Below, piece after piece: positions 18,018-24,416 of a stretch of DNA of 64,000 nucleotides (the first letter of the stretch is position 1; each line of letters starts with the position of its first letter). Position numbers and translations under genes: made by a program. The notes beneath the pieces were generated by a model that was not told the DNA's origin, ran no database searches, and worked only from the letters and a program-made list of their open reading frames with translations. Origin of the DNA: Sphingobacterium spiritivorum ATCC 33861 (GTDB lineage: Bacteria > Bacteroidota > Bacteroidia > Sphingobacteriales > Sphingobacteriaceae); assembly GCF_000143765.1 (NCBI RefSeq), contig NZ_GL379773.1, positions 1 through 64,000 of the forward strand, read 5' to 3'.

Positions 18018-18092
18018 CAAAAAGCACTGATCCCGGTTATATCCTGTCCTATTGTCAGCAGACAGATATGAGGTACATCCTGATAGATAACA
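18018..18092 (-). pseudogene. Decayed copy of gcdH 3' end, unit B
   Basis: On the minus strand the last codons read LLTIGQDITGISAF and then stop. The true gene has LLITGQDITGISAF and then stop, at the same place. Upstream, the aligned catalytic YEG of GcdH is YQD here, and similarity fades after about 25 codons. The DNA just beyond the stop (A/T-rich words) also matches that after the true gene. This copy and unit A are far closer to each other than to gcdH, so the fragment was copied first and the whole unit was duplicated later. Confidence 0.75.
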
Positions 18093-18145
18093 ATTATTCC
18101 TGCTTAGCTGAATGACTCTTCAGTTCTTATCCCAACCATCACTAA

Positions 18146-18167
18146 CAGTTGGCGGGGACGCCAACTG
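18146..18167. repeat. Palindromic intergenic repeat, copy 3
   Basis: CAGTTGGCG-GGGA-CGCCAACTG is identical to copy 1 and is followed by a 15-bp flank that is duplicated with one change (18163-18192). Confidence 0.8.
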
Positions 18168-18232
18168 ACGCGGTGGCAACTGATGCGGTGGCTACTGAAG
18201 TGAGAACAGCAACATACGCAGGTATACCTAAC

Positions 18233-18328
18233 CTTTATAACTTTATAACTTTATAACTTTATAACTTTATAACTTTATAACTTTATAACTTTATAACTTT
18301 ATAACTTTATAACTTTATAACTTTATAA
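18233..18328. repeat. Octanucleotide tandem repeat (CTTTATAA)12
   Basis: Twelve perfect head-to-tail copies of CTTTATAA are followed by related degenerate words up to the gcdH stop. Such a perfect short repeat is prone to slippage and is likely variable in copy number between strains. It lies outside any reading frame, 58 bp beyond the 3' end of gcdH. Confidence 0.9.
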
Positions 18329-18385
18329 ACCTTATTAACTCTATAAACCTTATCAACTCTATAGACCTTATTAACTCTAAAACTC

Positions 18386-19546
18386 TTAAAAAGCACTGAT
18401 CCCCGTTATATCCTGCCCCGTGATCAACAGATGGATATCATGTGTACCCTCATAGGTAATAACCGATTCCAGATTCATCATGTGTCGCATGATCGGGAAT
18501 TCACCCACGATTCCCATTGCACCCAGCATCTGCCGGGATTCTCTGGCGATCTGCAGTGCCATATTCACATTATTACGTTTGGCCATAGATATTTGTTGTG
18601 GGGTCGCTTTTCCTTCATTCTTAAGTACACCCAATCTCCAGCTCAGCAACTGTGCTTTTGTAATTTCAGTTAAGAATTCCGCCAGTTTCTTTTGTTGCAA
18701 CTGATAAGATGCAACAGGCTTTCCGAATTGTTGTCGCTCCAGACTATAGCGAAGAGCAGTCTGATAACAGTCTACAGCTGCTCCAATAACTCCCCATGAT
18801 ATACCGTAGCGGGCTGAATTGAGACAGGAAAGAGGTCCTTTCATAGAACTGACATCGGGGAGTATGTTCGCTTGCGGTATACGTACATCTTCAAATATAA
18901 GTTCTCCTGTCTTCGAAGCCCGCAGCGACCACTTATTATGGGTCTCGGGTGTGGTAAAACCATTCATCCCTCTTTCCACAATAATTCCCTTTACTTTCCC
19001 TTCCTCATCCCTTGCCCACACGACTGCCAGATCGCACACGGGAGCATTGGTGATCCACATCTTTGCTCCGGTGAGTATATATCCGTCCCCGTCTTTGGAC
19101 AGGCGGGTTTCCATTGCTCCGGGATCAGAGCCGTGATTGGGTTCTGTAAGTCCAAAACTTCCTATCAGTTCTCCGGTCGCAAGTTTTGGCAGAAATTTAC
19201 GCTTCTGTTCCTCGCTTCCATAGGTGTAAATCGGAAACATAACCAGAGAAGACTGTACAGAAGCTGCAGAGCGGACAGCCGAGTCTCCGGCTTCCAGCTC
19301 CTGCATAATCAGTCCGTAAGAAAGCTGATCCAGTCCGGCTCCACCGTACTCCTGTGGGATATAAGGTCCGAGCGCACCTATTGCACCCAGTTTTTGCATC
19401 AGGCCGGGTATATCCTTATGCTGCTGTGCAGCCTCATCTATGACCGGCCGGATCTCCTTATTCACAAATTCGCGAACAGTATTCCGTATCATCAGCTGTT
19501 CTTCTGACAGTAACTCGTCTATCTGAAAATAATCGACCTCTTTCAT
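18386..19546 (-). CDS. gcdH: Glutaryl-CoA dehydrogenase (acyl-CoA dehydrogenase family)
   Basis: The 386-residue flavoprotein has the standard ACAD fold: N-terminal helical domain, beta-domain (GSFGLTEPNHGSDP near 128-141) and C-terminal helical domain. The GCDH subgroup is indicated by RSAASVQSSLVMFPI with Arg-Ser at about 92-93, and by the C-terminal YEGTHDIH with Glu366 as catalytic base, followed by ITGQDITGI as in GCDH. It converts glutaryl-CoA to crotonyl-CoA and CO2 in lysine catabolism. The divergent neighbours (AASA dehydrogenase and lysine 6-transaminase) encode the first steps of the same pathway, which strengthens the call. Its 3' end abuts the repeat region that carries decayed copies of the same tail. 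An electron-transfer flavoprotein partner is not in the window. Confidence 0.9.
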   Translation of the reverse strand: MKEVDYFQIDELLSEEQLMIRNTVREFVNKEIRPVIDEAAQQHKDIPGLMQKLGAIGALGPYIPQEYGGAGLDQLSYGLIMQELEAGDSAVRSAASVQSSLVMFPIYTYGSEEQKRKFLPKLATGELIGSFGLTEPNHGSDPGAMETRLSKDGDGYILTGAKMWITNAPVCDLAVVWARDEEGKVKGIIVERGMNGFTTPETHNKWSLRASKTGELIFEDVRIPQANILPDVSSMKGPLSCLNSARYGISWGVIGAAVDCYQTALRYSLERQQFGKPVASYQLQQKKLAEFLTEITKAQLLSWRLGVLKNEGKATPQQISMAKRNNVNMALQIARESRQMLGAMGIVGEFPIMRHMMNLESVITYEGTHDIHLLITGQDITGISAF

Positions 19547-19580
19547 ATGTCTATAATTTGATTTTCAATGGCCATATGGA

Positions 19581-19641
19581 ATATCCAAACTATATTCATT
19601 GGTGTTTGTACAGTCGGCAGTACATGGATATTTCATAGTTT
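19581..19641. promoter_or_regulatory. Nested inverted repeats between gcdH and amaB
   Basis: The inner arms TGTAC (19607-19611) and GTACA (19620-19624) flank 8 nt. The outer words ATATCCAAACTAT (19581-19593) and GGATATTTCATAGTTTG (19625-19641) are largely complementary to each other in two blocks. The set lies in the only intergenic space between the divergent lysine-degradation genes and is a plausible operator for a shared regulator. The regulator is unknown. Confidence 0.45.
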
Positions 19642-19772
19642 GAAAAATGAATATAAAAATAAAGATATGAAATATTAAGACTTCTTTAGAAACAAATATT
19701 ATTCATGAAATCATTATAAATTCAGAAAATAATTCCCTAATTTTAAAAAACAAACGAATAACAATTATATCC

Positions 19773-21302
19773 ATGATCAAAAAAGAATTAGACCTGTTAG
19801 GCATAAAATCTGAAAATCCGGGCACTTCTACCGGGACGAAATGGTTTGCCAAAGGCAATAAAATCACATCTTTCTCCCCGGTAGACGGTAAAGAGATTGC
19901 TGCAGTACTTTCAACAACACGTAAAGAATACGATAAAGTTATTGAAACGGCACAAAAAGCCGCATCGGCCTGGAAAGATATCCCGGCACCAAAGCGTGGG
20001 GAAATCGTCCGCCAGTTGGGTGAGCAGTTACGTATTTTAAAACCTACTTTGGGCAAGCTCGTATCCTACGAAATGGGGAAATCATACCAGGAAGGAATGG
20101 GAGAAGTACAGGAGATGATCGATATATGCGACTTTGCCGTTGGACTGTCCCGTCAGCTCTATGGCAATACGATCCATTCCGAACGTCCCGGACACCGCAT
20201 GTATGATCAATATCATCCCTTAGGTATCGTCGGAATCATTACGGCCTTCAATTTTCCGGTAGCGGTATGGGCATGGAATGCGGCTCTGGCTCTGGTATGC
20301 GGAGATGTGGTGCTGTGGAAACCGAGTGAAAAAACACCTCTATGTGCGATTGCCTGTCAGCATATCATTGCGGATATTCTGAAAAAGAATAATCTTCCGG
20401 AGGGTATTTCATCTGTCGTGAGCGGAGATGCTGAAACCGGAAAGTGGATCAGCGAAGATAAACGTGTGGCACTGGTATCAGCAACAGGCTCTACACGTAT
20501 GGGTAAAGCCGTAGCGGTAACAGTAGCCGGGCGTCTGGGAAAATCTTTACTGGAACTGGGAGGTAATAATGCGATTATCGTAACGCCAAATGCGGACCTG
20601 AAGATGACTATCATAGGCGCGGTATTCGGAGCTGTCGGAACTGCAGGTCAACGCTGTACCAGCACAAGAAGGCTGATTATCCACGAAGATATCTACAAAA
20701 AAGTAAAAGACGCTCTGGTTGCAGCCTATAAACAGATCAAAATCGGAGATCCGCTGGATGTGAAGAATCATATGGGGCCATTGATCGATACGCAGGCTGT
20801 AGATATGTATACAGAGGCTATTGCTAAAGTAAAAGAACAGGGAGGTAAAATCTTGGTAGAGGGTGCCGTACTTTCGGGCAAAGGATATGAAAGTGGCTGT
20901 TATGTAAAGCCTGTCATCGCAGAAGTAGAAAATCACTTTGATATTGTACAATCCGAAACATTTGCTCCTATACTTTATCTTATCAAATATAGCGGAGGTG
21001 TAGAAAATGCTATAGCGCTTCAAAATGATGTTGCACAGGGTCTTTCTTCAGCTATCATGACTTCCAACTTGCGCGAAGCAGAATTATTCCTGAGCAACAA
21101 AGGATCAGACTGTGGTATTGCGAATGTCAATATCGGAACTTCGGGAGCCGAAATCGGGGGGGCATTCGGAGGTGAAAAAGAAACAGGAGGAGGACGTGAG
21201 TCCGGCTCAGACGCCTGGAAACTTTACATGAGAAGACAGACAAATACGATTAACTATACAACTGAACTACCGCTGGCACAAGGCATCAGGTTCGATCTAT
21301 AA
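19773..21302 (+). CDS. amaB: Alpha-aminoadipic semialdehyde / piperidine-6-carboxylate dehydrogenase (ALDH7 family)
   Basis: This 509-residue aldehyde dehydrogenase has the catalytic Cys295 in GTAGQRCTS, the general base Glu261 in LELGGNNA and Asn160 in FNFP. The string GNNAII and the RCTSTRR motif are typical of the ALDH7 (antiquitin/AmaB) branch, not of generic ALDHs. It oxidises alpha-aminoadipate semialdehyde (open form of piperideine-6-carboxylate) to alpha-aminoadipate with NAD(P)+. The lysine 6-transaminase that makes this substrate is encoded 28 bp downstream on the same strand. The gene is cytosolic and almost certainly in an operon with lat. Confidence 0.9.
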   Translation: MIKKELDLLGIKSENPGTSTGTKWFAKGNKITSFSPVDGKEIAAVLSTTRKEYDKVIETAQKAASAWKDIPAPKRGEIVRQLGEQLRILKPTLGKLVSYEMGKSYQEGMGEVQEMIDICDFAVGLSRQLYGNTIHSERPGHRMYDQYHPLGIVGIITAFNFPVAVWAWNAALALVCGDVVLWKPSEKTPLCAIACQHIIADILKKNNLPEGISSVVSGDAETGKWISEDKRVALVSATGSTRMGKAVAVTVAGRLGKSLLELGGNNAIIVTPNADLKMTIIGAVFGAVGTAGQRCTSTRRLIIHEDIYKKVKDALVAAYKQIKIGDPLDVKNHMGPLIDTQAVDMYTEAIAKVKEQGGKILVEGAVLSGKGYESGCYVKPVIAEVENHFDIVQSETFAPILYLIKYSGGVENAIALQNDVAQGLSSAIMTSNLREAELFLSNKGSDCGIANVNIGTSGAEIGGAFGGEKETGGGRESGSDAWKLYMRRQTNTINYTTELPLAQGIRFDL

Positions 21303-21330
21303 ACGAATAACCCTATTTTAAATACTGATT

Positions 21331-22626
21331 ATGATAAAAGAAGCGACAGTACACGAGAGATTAGCAAAACATATATTGGCCGACGGACTCCCGTTAGTGA
21401 TAGACCTGGAAAAGTCACATGACTCCTATATCGTAGATATCGAGGGTAATGAATATCTGGATATGTTCAGCATGTTTGCCTCTTCGCCTATCGGCTATAA
21501 CCATCCGCATATCGTTAAGAATAGCGATCTGTTAAAAAAAGTTGCCATCAATAAGCTGGCACTTTCGGACATTTATCCCAGAGAATTTGCAGATTTTGTA
21601 GATACCTTCGAGCGTGTAGCCATCCCTGCGGAATTAAGTTATTGCTTTTTCATTGACGGAGGTGCACTTGCTGTTGAAAATGCGCTGAAAGCTGCTTTTG
21701 ACTGGAAGACCAGATTGAATATTTCGCGTGGTATACAACAGGAAGCCAGTGAGGTTATACATTTTAAACAGGCTTTCCATGGACGTACAGGATATACTTT
21801 ATCCCTGACCAATACGAAAGACCCAAGGAAATACATGTATTTCCCGAAATTTGACTGGCCAAGGATTACAAATCCCAAACTTCACTTTCCTTTAACAGAA
21901 GAAAGTGTTACTGAAACAATAAAAGCAGAGCAACAGGCTATTCAGGAAATAGAGGCTGCTATCGCTAAAAATCCGGATGCCATAGCCTGTCTGATCCTGG
22001 AGCCTATACAGGCTGAAGGCGGTGACAACCATTTCCGTACGGAATTTTTTCAGGAATTGAGACGCATATGTGATGATCATGATATTTTGTTGATTCTGGA
22101 TGAAGTACAGACTGGACTGGCATTGACGGGTAAAATGTGGGCCTATGAGCATTACGGAATTATACCAGATCTGATCTCCTTTGGAAAAAAATCTCAGGTC
22201 TGTGGCGTACTGGCGCACCGTGAGAAATTTGACCGTGTCGAAAAACATGTGTTTAAAGAATCCAGTCGTATTAATTCCACGTTTGGAGGAAATCTTGTAG
22301 ACATGATGCGCTTCAAATTAATACTGGAGGTCATCGAACAGGAAAATCTTGTTCAACAGGCCGAAAGTCTGGGCGAATATTTACTGGAAAAACTGGAACA
22401 GCTCGCTAAGCGTCACAGTCAGCTTTCCAATGTAAGAGGAAAAGGACTTCTGGCGTCATTTGATTTCCAGACTGAGCAGCAAAGAGATGAATTCGTAAAG
22501 CGTGCCATGAACAATAAGCTTCTTATTCTGGGTTGTGGTGACAAAAGTATACGCTTCCGCCCGCATCTGACGGTTACGGTAGAACAATTGGACAAAGCAT
22601 TGGCACTTGTTGAAAAAAGCTTGTAA
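21331..22626 (+). CDS. lat: L-lysine 6-transaminase
   Basis: This 431-residue class-III PLP aminotransferase shows FFIDGGALAVENALK for phosphate binding (107-120), HFKQAFHGRTGYT (144-156), ILDEVQTG with Asp257 to hold the PLP ring nitrogen, and the Schiff-base lysine in SFGKKSQVCGV (probably Lys286). The VCGV context and the DWKTRLN and FPKFDWPRI segments are those of lysine-epsilon aminotransferases, not of ornithine or GABA enzymes. It transfers the epsilon-amino group of lysine to 2-oxoglutarate, giving aminoadipate semialdehyde for AmaB. A strong terminator follows at 22710. Confidence 0.9.
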   Translation: MIKEATVHERLAKHILADGLPLVIDLEKSHDSYIVDIEGNEYLDMFSMFASSPIGYNHPHIVKNSDLLKKVAINKLALSDIYPREFADFVDTFERVAIPAELSYCFFIDGGALAVENALKAAFDWKTRLNISRGIQQEASEVIHFKQAFHGRTGYTLSLTNTKDPRKYMYFPKFDWPRITNPKLHFPLTEESVTETIKAEQQAIQEIEAAIAKNPDAIACLILEPIQAEGGDNHFRTEFFQELRRICDDHDILLILDEVQTGLALTGKMWAYEHYGIIPDLISFGKKSQVCGVLAHREKFDRVEKHVFKESSRINSTFGGNLVDMMRFKLILEVIEQENLVQQAESLGEYLLEKLEQLAKRHSQLSNVRGKGLLASFDFQTEQQRDEFVKRAMNNKLLILGCGDKSIRFRPHLTVTVEQLDKALALVEKSL

Positions 22627-22709
22627 GAAAATTACTGGTTTGTCTCAACTTCGTATTCCAGGTGAGCAGCAAATGCTTTGCATACTTGAGCATAAGAATA
22701 TAAATTAAA

Positions 22710-22744
22710 ATCGGGTACCTGCGCTATTTGCTCAGGTACCCGAT
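22710..22744. terminator. Bidirectional terminator between lat and susD-2
   Basis: Perfect 12-bp arms ATCGGGTACCTG and CAGGTACCCGAT surround an 11-nt loop. They are followed on the plus strand by CTTTTTTT and on the minus strand by TTTTAATTT. It serves lat from the left and the SusD gene from the right. Confidence 0.9.
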
Positions 22745-22753
22745 CTTTTTTAA

Positions 22754-22787
22754 CAAAATCCGGGATTATTTAATATCCCGGATTTTG
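22754..22787 (-). terminator. Hairpin overlapping the end of the SusD-2 coding sequence
   Basis: Perfect 13-bp arms CAAAATCCGGGAT and ATCCCGGATTTTG have the SusD stop codon in the 8-nt loop. The last five codons of susD form one arm. It stands just before the 22710-22744 hairpin in the minus direction, so the 3' end of this operon carries two strong hairpins in a row. Confidence 0.6.
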
Positions 22788-24404
22788 TTGCAGATTGGGA
22801 TTAATGGCCAGTTGTGCCTGAGGTACAGGATATAACTCTCTGCTGGCATCGTTTACAGGTTTATGATCCCACCAGGTAGCCGTGGTATATTTACCAAAGC
22901 GTATCAGATCTGTACGTCTTTTTCCCTCGAAGATAAATTCTCTTCCCCGCTCAGCCAGCAATTCATCCAATGTAAGGGTAGCAACAGAATACTGAGCTGC
23001 AGGCCAATCCGCAGCCGAAAAGGCTCTTTTCCTCGAATCATTGATTAACGAGACAGCCTCTGTTGTTGCCGTTCCGTTATTTTTGCGCATCAATGCTTCC
23101 GCCTTATTAAAATAGATCTCGGTAAGGCGATACAGAATATAATCATTCTCCTGATAGTTGACATCGCTCAGACGGCCGCTTTTGTATTTATTAAAGCGTG
23201 CTCCCGAATTCTCTTCCCCTTTATCCATTCCTCCTTCACTGGTCAGATCTCCTTCACTTTCTCTACGGATAGAATTAACAAATGATAATGGTTTACCGGA
23301 ATATTCCTCTGTCCCCAACACAGGCGTAGTTGTTCCATATTTATACTGCGGTCCAAACAGGAACCAGTCTTTCCTGCGGATATCATTAGCTGCATAGGCA
23401 TCGAATGCTGTAGGTATTACCACAAATGCATTCCAGCCTCCATAACCTACGTCTAATGCTTCTTTCATATAATCATACCCCATAAAGAATCCTCCCCAGT
23501 CAAAAGTAAATCCGGCTTTCCGGCTATACTGAAACTGGAATAAAGATTCCGGATTGGCACTGTTGGTATTGGAAAATAATGTATTAATATCCGGAGACAG
23601 CTTCGGAGCACCTCCGATACCCCCCGCCTGTCCGGATATGATCTTATCACATGCAGCAATACATTCATCCCACATAGGGGTACCACTCCATTTTTCTGCA
23701 TTGAGATACAGTTCGGCCATCATGGCATATCCGGCAGCCCTAGATACCTGCCCGATATTCTGTCCGGAAGTAAGCGGCAGTTTGGGTACATTTTCTTCCA
23801 GCTCTTTCTTTATAAAATCAAATACCTCTTTACGGGGTTTAGTCGCCAGATTGGAAGGACTTTGAGAGACTTCAAGAGCGATAGGAACATTTCCCCACAT
23901 ATCCATGATTTTCATGTAATGGAATGCACGAAGTACTTTTAACTGAGCCAGTACAAAGTTCATCTCTTCCTGCGTCATCCCTACTTTCCGGATATCCAGC
24001 GCAGAGATATCACTCAGTGCATTATTGACATAACCTACTCCTCCCCACAGCAGCTCCCATGCGCTTAATAATCTGTTTTCAGTAATGGTCCAGGTATGAT
24101 AATGCTGCCGAAAATGATCTCCGCCATCGTATCCGTGCCGTCCTTTCTGCGGCCAGGCCAGTTGATCAGAACTCAGTTCGGAGTGATAGTAATAACCGTT
24201 GCCTCCGGTTGGAGCCAGCCAGGCCTGCATATGTGTAAACGGACGTAAAGCGGCCTGCATTACTTCCAGTTTATTTTTATAGAAACTCTCTTCTTTCAAG
24301 GTACTGTACAGATTTTCGTCCAGATTGGTACAGCCTTGCAATCCGAATAGCGCTACTCCTACCCCAAAGGCAGACGCCAGATATTTATTTTTTAGTAATT
24401 TCAT
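22770..24404 (-). CDS. SusD/RagB-like outer-membrane lipoprotein, second system
   Basis: The product is 544 residues. The lipobox LQGC makes Cys25 the lipid anchor, and NLDENLYS follows, which is common in SusD proteins. SusD signatures include AQLKVLRAFHYMKIMDMWG (helix near 150), FKALRR-like Trp/Gly-rich loops, and the C-terminal RGREFIFEGKRRTDLIRFGK segment that marks the family. The stop is preceded by NLQQNPGY, the standard SusD ending. It binds ligand on the cell surface and acts as lid for the SusC encoded 12 bp upstream. No FecR/ECF genes accompany this pair. Control seems to rest on the palindromic operators at 27527 and 27637. Confidence 0.94.
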   Translation of the reverse strand: MKLLKNKYLASAFGVGVALFGLQGCTNLDENLYSTLKEESFYKNKLEVMQAALRPFTHMQAWLAPTGGNGYYYHSELSSDQLAWPQKGRHGYDGGDHFRQHYHTWTITENRLLSAWELLWGGVGYVNNALSDISALDIRKVGMTQEEMNFVLAQLKVLRAFHYMKIMDMWGNVPIALEVSQSPSNLATKPRKEVFDFIKKELEENVPKLPLTSGQNIGQVSRAAGYAMMAELYLNAEKWSGTPMWDECIAACDKIISGQAGGIGGAPKLSPDINTLFSNTNSANPESLFQFQYSRKAGFTFDWGGFFMGYDYMKEALDVGYGGWNAFVVIPTAFDAYAANDIRRKDWFLFGPQYKYGTTTPVLGTEEYSGKPLSFVNSIRRESEGDLTSEGGMDKGEENSGARFNKYKSGRLSDVNYQENDYILYRLTEIYFNKAEALMRKNNGTATTEAVSLINDSRKRAFSAADWPAAQYSVATLTLDELLAERGREFIFEGKRRTDLIRFGKYTTATWWDHKPVNDASRELYPVPQAQLAINPNLQQNPGY

Positions 24405-24416
24405 GATTATTTCCTA

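Larger units (their letters stand above)
17690..18235. repeat. Two tandem 273-bp repeat units
   Basis: The landmark 'gcactgat' occurs at 17751 and 18024, and the palindrome at 17873 and 18146; both pairs are exactly 273 bp apart. The units are nearly identical over the shared length, including 'gacagatatgaggtacatcc' and 'gcaggtatacct'. Unit B is longer at its palindrome end through a 15-bp direct duplication (AACTGACGCGGTGGC / AACTGATGCGGTGGC, 18163-18192). Exact unit boundaries are arbitrary within the A/T-rich words. Confidence 0.8.
17624..18385. other. 762-bp repeat-rich noncoding region between unknown array and gcdH
   Basis: There is no gene of its own here. The region contains two 273-bp tandem units (about 17690-17962 and 17963-18235). 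Each is built of A/T-rich 10-11 bp words (variants of 'taaccttatcaactctataaa'), a decayed gcdH 3'-end copy, a conserved spacer and a palindrome. Then come a 12-copy octamer repeat and a last run of A/T-rich words that ends in the true gcdH stop. Details are in separate entries. Confidence 0.75.

Noticed and set aside
18233..18328. Possible CRISPR array
   Set aside because: The unit is 8 bp with no spacers and there are no cas genes; it is a simple tandem repeat.
14495..18385. Integrated prophage or ICE
   Set aside because: No integrase, transposase, relaxase or phage structural gene is present; only repeats and one unknown gene family are seen.
18872..19507. Long open frame (over 200 codons) on the plus strand inside gcdH
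   Set aside because: It is the complement of a clear GcdH coding sequence with all active-site motifs; the translated product has no family resemblance.
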